A stretch of 64,000 nucleotides of DNA from Microbacterium sp. 1S1. Lineage in GTDB: Bacteria > Actinomycetota > Actinomycetes > Actinomycetales > Microbacteriaceae. Every line of letters begins with the position of its first letter. The stretch's first letter is position 1. Under the pieces are notes generated by a model. The model saw only the letters and a list, made by a program, of their open reading frames with translations. It had not been told where the DNA came from and searched no databases. The position numbers and the translations under genes are program-made. The DNA lies in assembly GCF_008271365.1 (NCBI RefSeq), contig NZ_CP043430.1, positions 1,736,001-1,800,000 on the forward strand, written 5' to 3'. Below, piece by piece: positions 56,105 to 64,000 of the stretch.

Positions 56105-57267
56105 TCAGACGTCGTAGTCCACGACCACGCGGTCGCTGGTGGGGTGGGACTGGCAGGTGAGCACGTAACCACGCTCGAGCTCCTCGGGCTCCAGGGCGTA
56201 GTTCTCGGTCATGGTGACGCTGCCCTCGATGACCCGCGCGCGGCAGGTGCCGCAGACCCCGCCCGCACACGCGAACGGCGCATCGGGGCGGACGCGCAGC
56301 GCCGCGTTCAACACCGACTCTCGCGCCGCGACGGGGCTCTCCACGGTGGAGGACACCCCGTCGAGGTTGACCTCGATCCGCACGGTCTTCTCGCCCGAAC
56401 GCACCGTGACCGGCCGCGCGGCCCGCGCCGGTTCGTCGCCCGTCGTGAACAGCTCGAAGCGCACGTGCTCGCGGGGCACGCCGACGTCGGCCAGCACCTC
56501 CCGGCACAGGTCGACGAGGGCGAGCGGTCCGCACAGGAACCACTCGTCCACGTCGGCCGGGTCGATGAGGACGTCGAGGATCGTCCGCAGCTTGGGTTCG
56601 TCGATGCGGCCGGACAGCACCGGAGCGGTCCGCTGCTCGCGGGACAACACATGGTGCAGCGTGAGCCGCGTCGGGTAGCGGTCCTTGAGGTCGGCGAGGT
56701 CTTCCAGGAACATCACGTCCAGCGTGGAACGGTTCGTGTAGAGCAGCGTGAACCGCGAGGTCGCCGACCGGGATAGCACGGTGTGCGCGAGGGCCATCAG
56801 CGGGGTGATCCCCGAGCCGGCCGCGATGCCGACGACGTGCTTCTGATCGAGGTCGTCGAGACCCGAGGTGAAGGTGCCCTGGGGGCTCATGACGTCGATG
56901 CGGAAGCCCGGGTGCAGACCGGTCTGGGCCCAGGTGGAGAACACGCCGCCCTCGTCGCGCTTGACGGCGACGCTCAGGCGGGTCGGCTTCCCGTCCGTGC
57001 GGTGCTCCGGTGCCCGGCACAGCGAGTAGGAGCGCCGCACCTCCACGCCGTCGAGCGTCGTCCGGAGCGCGACGTACTGTCCGGGGAGGTGGTGGTAGTC
57101 GTCGGCGAGGTCTGGGGGCACCGTGAAGGTCACCTCGACCGAGTCGTCGGTGAGCGGGCGGACGTCCTCGACCGCGAGCGTGTGGAACCGCGCACGACCG
57201 CGCGCGGGGGAGGCGAGGCGGGGGCGGCCGGCGGCGTCGTCGCCGGGGCCGGGGAGAACAGCGACAT
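56105..57267 (-). CDS. paaE: Phenylacetyl-CoA epoxidase reductase subunit PaaE, frameshifted near the N-terminus
   Basis: Electron-transfer subunit for PaaABC. The main frame (56105-57133, GTG start) has the FNR-like FAD/NADPH domains (HHLPGQYVALRTTLDG, GIAAGSGITPLMALAHTVL) and a C-terminal 2Fe-2S domain with CAGGVCGTCRARV. The expected N-terminus is split: the ATG at 57267, coupled to paaD, reads MSLFSPAPATTPPAAPAS, then is out of frame, while the main frame upstream of 57133 continues as ARGRARFHTLAVEDVRPL. One missing base at the run of five G at 57206-57210 (plus strand) would join them. Either a sequencing error or a mutation; without repair the first FAD-domain strand is lost. Confidence 0.85.
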
Positions 57268-57770
57268 CAATGCACCTTGAAGTGGTCGAAGGGTTCCAGG
57301 CAGGCGCGGCACTCGTAGAGCGCTTTGCACGAGGTCGATCCGAAGCGGGAGACCTCGCGGGTGTCGAGGGAGCCGCACCGCGGGCAGCGCACGCTCAGGG
57401 CGAGTCGGATCGGACCGGCGGGCATCGCCGCCCGGCCGCTCGGAGGGGCGATGCCGTACTCCCGGAGCTTCTGCTTCCCGGCATCGCTCATCCAGTCCGT
57501 CGTCCAGGCGGGGGAGAGCACCAGCCGCACCTCGACGTCTGCGAACCCGGCGGCCGTGAGCGCGAGGACGACGTCGTCGCGGATCGTGTCCATGGCCGGG
57601 CAGCCGCTGTAGGTCGGCGTGATGTCGACGACGACCTGCTCGCCGCGGATCTCGACCGCTCTCAGCACGCCGAGGTCCTCGATGGTGAGCACCGGCACCT
57701 CCGGGTCGGGCACGGCGGCGGCGATCCGCCAGGCCTCGGCCTCTGCAGCGGCGATGGTCCGTGTCACCAT
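57267..57770 (-). CDS. paaD: PaaD, iron-sulfur maturation factor of phenylacetyl-CoA epoxidase
   Basis: 167 residues. MIP18/DUF59 domain with AVPDPEVPVLTIEDLGVLR and ITPTYSGCPAMDTI, then a zinc-binding C-terminus CPRCGS...SCKALYECRACLEPFDHFK (shown in part). Its stop overlaps the paaE ATG by one base (TGATG). Confidence 0.92.
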   Translation of the reverse strand: MVTRTIAAAEAEAWRIAAAVPDPEVPVLTIEDLGVLRAVEIRGEQVVVDITPTYSGCPAMDTIRDDVVLALTAAGFADVEVRLVLSPAWTTDWMSDAGKQKLREYGIAPPSGRAAMPAGPIRLALSVRCPRCGSLDTREVSRFGSTSCKALYECRACLEPFDHFKVH

Positions 57771-58654
57771 GACGCCCCCGGGTGCCGCCGGGCGAGCACC
57801 TGCATCTCGGCGAGGATGTGCCCCAGGGGGGTCGCGTGCGCGCCGTTGCGGCCGCCCGCCGAGGACGCCGCGACCTGCGGCACCGCGAGCTCGGCCTCCG
57901 CGAACACGGTGGCGATGACCGCGTCGAACGGAGCACGGAGGGCCGACGGGCGCACGGCGACGTCGCCGAGCCGATCGATCAGCGGTTCGTCCCGGAACAG
58001 CTCGTCCACGTACGGCCACACGTCCGTGAGGGCACGGATCATGCGGCGGCGGGACTCCTCGGTCCCGCCCGCCAGCCGCAGCACCCACTGCACGGCGTGG
58101 TCGCGGTGGTAGTCGACCTCTTTTAGCGCCTTCTCCGCGATGGCCGCGAACGTGGGCTCGGAACTCCCACGGAGCGCGGCATACAGCTCCACGAGGTAGA
58201 CCGAGGCGACGAGCTGACGCGCGATGGTCTGCGCGAAGTCGCCGTTGGGCTGCTCCATGATCCAGGCGCTGCGGAACTCGGGCTCGTCGCGGAAGTAGGC
58301 CAGGTCGTCCTCGGAGCGGCCGTCCCACGTGCCCGCGAAGTGCAGGAAGGAGCGGGCGTGGCCGAGGAGGTCGAGAGCGATGTTGCCGAGCGCCACGTCC
58401 TCTTCGAGCTCGGGGGCCCGGGAGATCCAGGCGCCGAGCTGCTGCGACAGGATGAGGGCGTCGTCACCGAGCCACAGCGCATACTCGGCGATGTCGGCGC
58501 TCGCCGCGGTCGTGCCGGCGCCGGCGAGTTCCTCGCTGAGCCGCAGCTCGTCGACGGAGACGTCGCCGTGCGCATCCCCGTGGGCGTCGTGGGTTCCCGC
58601 AGCCTGGTCGGCTCCGTGAGCCTGGCTGGGGCCTTGAGCCTGCCGAAGGGTCAC
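57764..58654 (-). CDS. paaC: Phenylacetyl-CoA 1,2-epoxidase subunit PaaC
   Basis: 296 residues starting from a GTG that overlaps the paaB stop. The ferritin-like structural partner of PaaA: EYALWLGDDALILSQQLGAW, NIALDLLGHARSFLHFAGTW, EVDYHRDHAVQWVLRLAGG. The first about 35 residues (TLRQAQGPSQAHGADQAAG) are unlike the family and look like translated dispersed repeat, followed by HDAHGDAHGD. Core homology begins at ELRLSEELAGAG. Confidence 0.92.
   Translation of the reverse strand: MTLRQAQGPSQAHGADQAAGTHDAHGDAHGDVSVDELRLSEELAGAGTTAASADIAEYALWLGDDALILSQQLGAWISRAPELEEDVALGNIALDLLGHARSFLHFAGTWDGRSEDDLAYFRDEPEFRSAWIMEQPNGDFAQTIARQLVASVYLVELYAALRGSSEPTFAAIAEKALKEVDYHRDHAVQWVLRLAGGTEESRRRMIRALTDVWPYVDELFRDEPLIDRLGDVAVRPSALRAPFDAVIATVFAEAELAVPQVAASSAGGRNGAHATPLGHILAEMQVLARRHPGASW
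58612..58654. repeat. Dispersed-repeat-like element at the paaC start
   Basis: The plus strand reads TTGAGCCTGCCGAAGGGT preceded by a decayed copy GTGAGCCTGGCTGGGGCC. This resembles TGAGCCTGTCGAAGGG, which I recall as a common dispersed repeat in Microbacteriaceae. It encodes the atypical first residues of PaaC. Confidence 0.5.
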
Positions 58655-58956
58655 AGGTGCGGCACCCCCTCGGACGCGGTGTAGTACACCGCGTGCCGGT
58701 AGTTCTTGCCGGCGGGGCTCTCGAAGTACGCACCCTTGGCATCGGGATCGCTCGTGGTGATCGCCTCGGCGGGAACGGCCCAGACCGACACACCCTCGCC
58801 TCGGCGGGTATAGAGGTCGCGGGCGTTGCGGATGGCCATGTCCGCATCCGGCGCGTGCAGCGAGCCGACGTGCACGTGGCTCAGCCCGCGGTTCGCCCGC
58901 ACGAAGATCTCCCACAGGGGCCACGGTTCGTGTTCGACGTGTCCGGGGGTCGCCAT
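58651..58956 (-). CDS. paaB: Phenylacetyl-CoA 1,2-epoxidase subunit PaaB
   Basis: 101 residues, a small subunit of the epoxidase. Family pattern: WPLWEIFVRANRGLSHVHVG, SLHAPDADMAIRNARDLYTRR, GVSVWAVPA. The ATG at 58956 overlaps the paaA stop by one base; a GTG at 58959 is an alternative start. Confidence 0.95.
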   Translation of the reverse strand: MATPGHVEHEPWPLWEIFVRANRGLSHVHVGSLHAPDADMAIRNARDLYTRRGEGVSVWAVPAEAITTSDPDAKGAYFESPAGKNYRHAVYYTASEGVPHL

Positions 58957-59945
58957 CACGCCACCGCCCCTTCAGGGGAGAGGCGGGAACGCTGTTTGCG
59001 GGCGTATTCCGCCGCGGCCTCCCGCACCCACGCGCCCTCCTCGTGTGCCGTGCGGCGGCGCTCCAGGCGCTCGGCGTTGCACGGTCCGTTGCCGCGCAGG
59101 ACCTGGAAGAACTCGTCCCAGTCGATCTCGCCCATCTCGTAGCGACCGGTCTCCTCGTCGAACCGCAGATCGGGGTCGGGGAGGGTGACGCCGAGGATCT
59201 CGGCCTGGGGCACGAGCATGCCCACGAACCGCTGGCGCAGCTCGTCGTTCGAGAAGCGTTTGATCTTCCACGCCATCGACTGGGCGGAGTTGGGGGACTG
59301 GTCGTCCGGCGGTCCGAACATCGCCAGGCTCGGCCAGTACCAGCGGTCCACCGCGTCCTGCGCCATCTGCCGCTGCTCGTCGGTGCCCCGCATGAGCGAG
59401 AGGAGGATCTCGAACCCCTGGCGCTGGTGGAACGATTCTTCCTTGCAGATCCGGACCATGGCACGCCCGTAAGGACCGTAGGACGCGCGGCACAGCGGCA
59501 CCTGGTTGCAGATCGCGGCGCCGTCGACGAGCCAGCCGATCGCGCCCATGTCGGCCCATGTCGGGGTGGGGTAGTTGAAGATCGAGGAGTACTTCGCCTT
59601 GCCGGAGATGAGCTGGTCCATCATCTCGTCGCGGGTGATGCCCAGCGTCTGCGCCGCCGAGTAGAGGTAGAGCCCGTGGCCGGCCTCGTCCTGCACCTTC
59701 GCCATGAGGATCGCCTTGCGCTTGAGGCTCGGTGCGCGCGTGATCCAGTTGCCCTCGGGCTGCATGCCGATGATCTCGGAGTGGGCGTGCTGGGAGATCT
59801 GCCGGATGAGCGTCTTGCGGTAGGCCTCGGGCATCCAGTCGCGCGGCTCGATGCGCTGCTCGTTCGCGATCAGCTCGTCGAACAGCCGTTCCTCGTCGGA
59901 GATCTCGTTGTCCACGAGGGACAGGTCTGCGGGACTGGTCATCAT
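58956..59945 (-). CDS. paaA: Phenylacetyl-CoA 1,2-epoxidase catalytic subunit PaaA
   Basis: 329 residues. Di-iron ligands are visible in [17 protein letters not shown] (ExxH) and [20 protein letters not shown] (ExxH), together with [16 protein letters not shown]. It epoxidises the ring of phenylacetyl-CoA with PaaBCE. First gene of paaABCDE-paaG. The start could be the second Met at 59942. A PaaR-like operator lies 28 bases upstream. Confidence 0.96.
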   Translation of the reverse strand: MMTSPADLSLVDNEISDEERLFDELIANEQRIEPRDWMPEAYRKTLIRQISQHAHSEIIGMQPEGNWITRAPSLKRKAILMAKVQDEAGHGLYLYSAAQTLGITRDEMMDQLISGKAKYSSIFNYPTPTWADMGAIGWLVDGAAICNQVPLCRASYGPYGRAMVRICKEESFHQRQGFEILLSLMRGTDEQRQMAQDAVDRWYWPSLAMFGPPDDQSPNSAQSMAWKIKRFSNDELRQRFVGMLVPQAEILGVTLPDPDLRFDEETGRYEMGEIDWDEFFQVLRGNGPCNAERLERRRTAHEEGAWVREAAAEYARKQRSRLSPEGAVA

Positions 59946-59972
59946 CGACTCCTCGGGCTCCGGTCCATCTTT

Positions 59973-59994
59973 ACTGACCGATCGTTAGGTAATT
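59973..59994 (-). promoter_or_regulatory. PaaR-like operator before paaA
   Basis: The plus strand reads ACTGACCGATCG then TTAGGTAATT. Against the published Corynebacterium PaaR motif as I recall it (ACTNACCGNNCG then NNCGGTNAGT) it matches 16 of 18 fixed positions. No TetR-type paaR gene lies next to the operon, so the regulator must be elsewhere. Confidence 0.65.
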
Positions 59995-60029
59995 CTGACA
60001 CACGAGACCACGCGATTCAACAGCAGGTG

Positions 60030-60449
60030 TCAGCGGGAGCGCTGGATCAGGGTGAGCAGCGCGCGACCGTACGCCTCCGCCGGGTCCGGGTGCTCGTAGC
60101 GCAGCCTCTCCCCGGCGAGCTGGATCTCCACGCGGAACGTGTCGGGGAGCCTGGTGAGAGCGCGGAACGTGCCGCGGAGCAGATCGCGCAGCTGGTCCTC
60201 GCGCGGCAGCCACACCGCATCGGCGAGGGTGACCGCATCGAGGGCCCATTCCGTGGTGCCGTTGAAGGCCAGGTCCGTGCCGCCGGGCGTCTGCCGTGCC
60301 TCGATGGTCATCGCGCTCACCGTGAAGACGTCGGCCTCTGCTTCCAGCTCCACCTCGTCGGGGAGATCGAGCTGGAACCGGTCGCCCTCGGCGGGCGTCC
60401 AGGTCAGGCCGGAATCGCGCAGGGCGACGGCGAGTTCGCGGGTGATCAT
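60030..60449 (-). CDS. Conserved hypothetical protein
   Basis: 139 residues, acidic, no membrane segment or motif I recognise. It begins ITRELAVALRDSGLTWTPAEGD and ends with EAYGRALLTLIQRS. Good codon bias and a position between paaA and recQ on the minus strand support a real gene. Function unknown. Confidence 0.65.
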   Translation of the reverse strand: MITRELAVALRDSGLTWTPAEGDRFQLDLPDEVELEAEADVFTVSAMTIEARQTPGGTDLAFNGTTEWALDAVTLADAVWLPREDQLRDLLRGTFRALTRLPDTFRVEIQLAGERLRYEHPDPAEAYGRALLTLIQRSR

Positions 60450-60538
60450 TCCTCCACGCTACGGGTTCTGCACCGGCCGTCCACCGAGAGGGGGCGGCGG
60501 GCGGAGTCCCTGTCAGGGGTGTGGGGCAGAGTGGAGGG

Positions 60539-62664
60539 ATGACCTCCCCGCCTGCCATACCCCTCCGCGACGCGGCCCGCGACGCCCTCGGCGAACTCGT
60601 CGGCCGTTCCGACGTCGACTTCCACGACGGTCAGTATGAGGCGATCGAAGCGCTGGTGGAGGGGCGCCGTCGCGCCCTGGTGGTGCAGCGCACGGGGTGG
60701 GGGAAGTCGGCGGTGTACTTCGTCGCGACCCTGCTGCGCCGCCGGCAGGGCACGGGACCGACCGTGCTCGTCTCACCGCTGCTCGCGCTCATGCGGGACC
60801 AGATCGCCGCGGCTGAGCGCGCAGGCGTGCGCGCGGTCGCCATCAACTCGACGAATGCCCACGAATGGGCGGAGGTTCAGGAGAGCCTCGCCAGGGATGA
60901 GGTCGACGTGCTGCTCGTCTCGCCGGAACGGCTGAACAACCCGGCCTTCCGCGAGGAGCAGCTGCCTTTGCTGGTCGCGAGGCTCGGCATGCTCGTCGTC
61001 GACGAGGCGCACTGCATCAGCGACTGGGGGCACGACTTCCGTCCGGACTACCGGCGGCTGCGCGACCTCATCGCGCAGCTGCCCGGTGACGTGCCCGTCC
61101 TGGCGACGACGGCGACGGCGAACAGTCGCGTGGTGGCGGATGTCGCCGAGCAACTCGGTGCGCTGCCGGGTGGTGCGACCGGCGCCGAGGCAGTCCCGGT
61201 GCTCACGATCCGGGGGCCGCTCGCCCGTACCTCACTGCGGCTCGGCGTGCTTCGCCTCAAGGACTCGGCGAGCCGTCTGGCGTGGCTGCTCAGTCACCTC
61301 GACGATCTCCCCGGCAGCGGGATCATCTATACGTTGACCGTTGCAGCGGCGGTCGACACGGCCCGGTTCCTGCGGGAGCACGGTCATGAGGTGCGTGCGT
61401 ACACCGGGCAGACCGACGCCGAGGAGCGGGCGGAGTCGGAGGGCATGCTCAAGCGCAACGAGGTGAAGGCTCTCGTCGCGACGAGTGCCCTCGGCATGGG
61501 GTTCGACAAGCCGGACCTCGGGTTCGTCGTGCATCTCGGCGCCCCGTCCTCGCCGGTCGCGTACTACCAGCAGGTCGGACGAGCCGGTCGTGCCAGCGAG
61601 AGCGCCGACGTGCTCCTGCTCCCCGGCGTCGAGGACCGCGAGATCTGGCACTACTTCGCGACCGCGTCCATGCCCGATCGGGAACGCGCGGAGCGGGTGA
61701 TCGCGGCGCTCGGCGACACGCCGATCTCGACGCCCGCGTTGGAGGCGCTCGTCGACATCCGCCGCACCGCCCTCGAACTGCTGCTGAAGGTGCTCGACGT
61801 GGACGGCGCCGTGCGCCGCGTGCAGGGTGGGTGGGTCGCGACGGGACAGCCGTGGGCATACGACGCGGCGCGGTACGAGCGCATCGCCGCCGAACGCGTC
61901 GCGGAGCAGGAGCACATGCTCGCGTACGAGAGGACCGATGGCTGCCGCATGGCCTTCCTGCAGCGGGCGTTGGACGACGAGACGGCTGCCCCCTGCGGTC
62001 GCTGCGACAACTGCGCGGGTGTGTGGTTCCCGGCGGAGATCGCCACGACGGCGACTGCGCAGGCCGCGGAATCCCTGGACCGAGTCGGCGTGCCGGTCGA
62101 GCCGCGGCGTGCGTGGCCGACGGGCGCCGATCGCCTGGAGGTGCCGGTGCGCGGACGCATCGCCGCAGGAGAGCAGGCCGAGGAAGGGCGTGCTCTCGCC
62201 CGGCTGACCGACCTCGGCTGGGGCGGCACGCTCCGCGAGATCTTCGCGTCGGGTGCGGCGGACGCGCCCGTCAGCCCACAGCTGCTGCAGGCCTGTGTCC
62301 GCGTGCTCGCCGGGTGGGGGTGGGGGAGCGACCCGTCGCGGTCGTCGCGATGCCGTCGCGCTCCCATCCGCAGCTCGTCGACTCCCTCGCGCGCGGGCTG
62401 TCGGAGATCGGGCGGCTGCCCTATCTCGGGGCGCTGGAGTGGCGAGGCGGCGGACCGTCCGGCCAGGCGGGCGGAAACAGCGTCTTCCGGCTCGCGGGCG
62501 TGTGGGACCGGTTCGATGCGGCGCACCTCGACGTTCCCGGCGGTCCGCTGCTGCTCGTTGACGATCTCATCGACAGCCGTTGGACCATGACGGTCGCAGC
62601 CCGTGCGCTGCGGCAGGCCGGAGCCACCGCGGTGTTGCCCTTCGCCCTCGGCGTGCGCGGCTGA
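60539..62664 (+). CDS. RecQ-family DNA helicase with C-terminal phosphoribosyltransferase-like domain, frameshifted
   Basis: ATP-dependent DNA helicase. Motif I GWGKSAVYFVATLLRRR (~58), DEAHCISDWGHDFRPDYRRL (~157), motif VI QQVGRAGRASE and the zinc Cys cluster CRMAF...CGRCDNCAG (~475-500). From the ATG at 60539 the frame runs to a stop at 62590, but after LAGWGWG (~62326) it ceases to resemble the family. The frame one base over continues ERPVAVVAMPSRSHPQLVD and ends with the PRTase-like LLLVDDLIDSRWTMTVAARA at 62664. One missing G in the two five-G runs at 62316-62326 explains this. Confidence 0.85.
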
Positions 62665-62694
62665 GCGTCGGACCGTCGGGCCTGCGGCGGGCTC

Positions 62695-63462
62695 TCAGTC
62701 CTCCGCCGGGGCCACGGGCGGCGGCCAGGTCGTCGCGCCGAGTTCGCGGGAGATGTTCCGCGCCGTTTCCCGGAGCGCGTTCACGACCGCCTCGGAGGCC
62801 GGTGCCTCTGACGTCGGCAGCACGACGGCCACGGCGGCGACGATCGTGTTCGAGGCGTCGGCGATCGGGGCGGCGAGGGACGACTCGCCGAGAACGGCCT
62901 CGTCGGCCTCACCCGCCATACCGCGCTCCGCGATGACGGGCAGTTCGAGAGTCAGGCGGGCGACGTCGGTGACGGTATCGCCGGTGAGGCTGCGCAGCGG
63001 CTCGGCCAGCACGCTCCGCTGGAAACCCTGGTCGTACGCGAGGAGGACCTTCCCCATCGCGGAGGCGTGCGCGGGGACCGCCATCCCGGTCTCCAGCATC
63101 TGCGGGCTGTCGTCGGGCCGGAGGTTGTGATGGATGACGAGGACATCCGTGAGGTGGGGGGCGCCCAGGCGCACGGACAGTCCGGTGCGTCGCGCCAGCT
63201 CCTGAGTCCAGCGCATGGCGCGCGCCCGCACGTCCAGGGTGTCGAGGTACACGTTGCTGAGCCGCAGCAGGGTGGGGCCGAGCATGTAGCGCTGTCCGCC
63301 GCGTTCCTTCGCCACGAGACCGTGCGCGCGTAGGGACTTCACCAGGCCGTGCACCGTCGACGGGGGAAGGCTGAGGGCTTCGGAGAGGTCGGTGATGCCG
63401 AGGTGGCGGGCGCCCTGGAGCAGGTCGAGGATCTTCGCCGCGCGGTCGATCGCCTGGATCAT
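62695..63462 (-). CDS. IclR family transcriptional regulator (probable glycerol/dihydroxyacetone control)
   Basis: 255 residues from the ATG at 63462, which has a near-perfect AAGGAGGA site; upstream in-frame codons are less likely starts. HTH (about 5-65; LGITDLSEALSLPPSTVHGL) and IclR effector domain (ETGMAVPAHASAMGKVLLAY). It is divergent from dhaK, so it probably controls that operon. Confidence 0.9.
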   Translation of the reverse strand: MIQAIDRAAKILDLLQGARHLGITDLSEALSLPPSTVHGLVKSLRAHGLVAKERGGQRYMLGPTLLRLSNVYLDTLDVRARAMRWTQELARRTGLSVRLGAPHLTDVLVIHHNLRPDDSPQMLETGMAVPAHASAMGKVLLAYDQGFQRSVLAEPLRSLTGDTVTDVARLTLELPVIAERGMAGEADEAVLGESSLAAPIADASNTIVAAVAVVLPTSEAPASEAVVNALRETARNISRELGATTWPPPVAPAED

Positions 63463-63543
63463 GCGCGTCCTCCTTCCGGTCGTCGTCGAGCCGGGTGGTC
63501 CGGTCGCCGGATCGATCTTGACAACCCGGCAGGCCCCGAGCAT

Positions 63544-63572
63544 ATTCGACATTGACGAATCCTTTTCGGATT
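63544..63572. promoter_or_regulatory. Inverted repeats between iclR and dhaK
   Basis: ATTCGACATTGACGAAT (63544-63560) has 5-bp arms, and the adjoining AATCCTTTTCGGATT (63558-63572) is a second palindrome. They lie between the two divergent genes and are candidate IclR sites. Confidence 0.5.
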
Positions 63573-63611
63573 TTCGCTCGAGACTCACGCCGCATCAAAG
63601 GAGATCGCAGG

Positions 63612-64000
63612 ATGAAGAAGCTCATCAACGCCCCGGAGGACGTCCTCGTCGAGTCCCTGAAGGGCGTCGCCGCCGCACACCCCGAACTCTCCGTCGACCT
63701 GGAGAACCACGTCATCACCCGGGCGACGCCCAAGGAGCAGGGCAAGGTGGCGGTCGTGTCGGGCGGCGGATCCGGCCATGAGCCGCTGCACGGCGGCTAT
63801 GTCGGCACCGGCATGCTCGACGCGGCCGTCGCCGGCGAGGTCTTCACCTCACCCACCCCCGACCGCGTCCAAGTGGCCACACAGGCGGTCGACCGCGGCG
63901 CCGGCGTGCTGCACATCGTGAAGAACTACACGGGCGACGTGCTGAACTTCGAGATGGCGGCCGAGCTCGCCGCCATGGAGGGGATCGAAGTGGGCACGGT
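63612..64000 (+). CDS. dhaK: Dihydroxyacetone kinase subunit DhaK, N-terminal part
   Basis: The frame is open from the ATG at 63612 to the window end (about 129 codons). It begins [20 protein letters not shown], with [20 protein letters not shown] containing the substrate-binding His (~56) and [13 protein letters not shown], all diagnostic of DhaK. GGAG-poor but AGGAGATCGCAGG precedes the start. In the PTS-type system DhaK binds dihydroxyacetone covalently; DhaL/DhaM would lie beyond the window. Confidence 0.93.
   Translation, partial: MKKLINAPEDVLVESLKGVAAAHPELSVDLENHVITRATPKEQGKVAVVSGGGSGHEPLHGGYVGTGMLDAAVAGEVFTSPTPDRVQVATQAVDRGAGVLHIVKNYTGDVLNFEMAAELAAMEGIEVGT

Overview
The window is a high-GC actinobacterial chromosome segment, most likely Microbacterium or a close Microbacteriaceae relative. 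The basis is the very high G+C with GC-rich third codon positions, a monomeric NADP isocitrate dehydrogenase, a PerM-like gene directly before purN-purH, several apparently leaderless TANNNT promoters sitting 5-7 bases before a start codon, and a dispersed repeat resembling TGAGCCTGTCGAAGGG that I associate with this family. The genus is an inference. No rRNA, tRNA, CRISPR array, insertion sequence or prophage was seen.

Region 1 (1-10.2 kb) is mostly housekeeping: sucCD, a TetR regulator facing a VOC protein across a palindromic operator, an AzgA-type purine permease, a PerM-like membrane protein, purN-purH, and an alkylation-repair pair (Ada/AlkA fusion plus Ogt). Region 2 (10.2-19.8 kb) has a heterodimeric ABC exporter behind a short leader peptide and hairpin (likely attenuation), a coiled-coil membrane protein, a GNAT enzyme, icd, and an L,D-transpeptidase.

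Region 3 (19.9-35.3 kb) is the most unusual part. RidA lies divergent to a PLP amino-acid deaminase. The deaminase overlaps a 1089-residue fusion of an N-acyl-D-amino-acid deacylase with a GH20 hexosaminidase. A ROK repressor, a ROK sugar kinase and NagB follow. Further along are NagA and a second GH20 enzyme. None of these hydrolases has a visible signal peptide, so I read the set as an intracellular salvage pathway for amino sugar plus acylated D-amino acid, for example from cell-wall fragments. Interleaved are a Nudix protein, an FAD oxidase, a DUF2568 protein, and an ECF sigma factor fused to a zinc finger, membrane segments and a (Pro-Val-Asp)n stalk, preceded by a 517-base hairpin-rich gap.

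Region 4 (35.4-38.5 kb) holds a ZTP (pfl) riboswitch before glyA-folD. The riboswitch ligand, ZMP/ZTP, is tied to the PurH substrate encoded near 7 kb. Region 5 (38.5-53.1 kb) carries a homoprotocatechuate meta-cleavage operon (hpaG-gntR-hpaE-hpaD-hpaH-hpaI) with a FAH-RraA fusion as HpaG and a divergent MFS transporter. Next come an IclR regulator and a phenol-type FAD monooxygenase separated by two tandem palindromes, a VOC protein, a repeat-filled 0.67 kb gap, PhzF and a ThDP enzyme.

Region 6 (53.2-64 kb) has a phosphoribosyltransferase, LigB, the phenylacetyl-CoA epoxidase operon paaABCDE plus paaG behind a PaaR-like operator, a RecQ-family helicase, and an IclR regulator divergent to dhaK, which runs off the end. 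paaE and recQ each carry a one-base deletion at a run of G (or C), which points to either sequencing error or recent decay.
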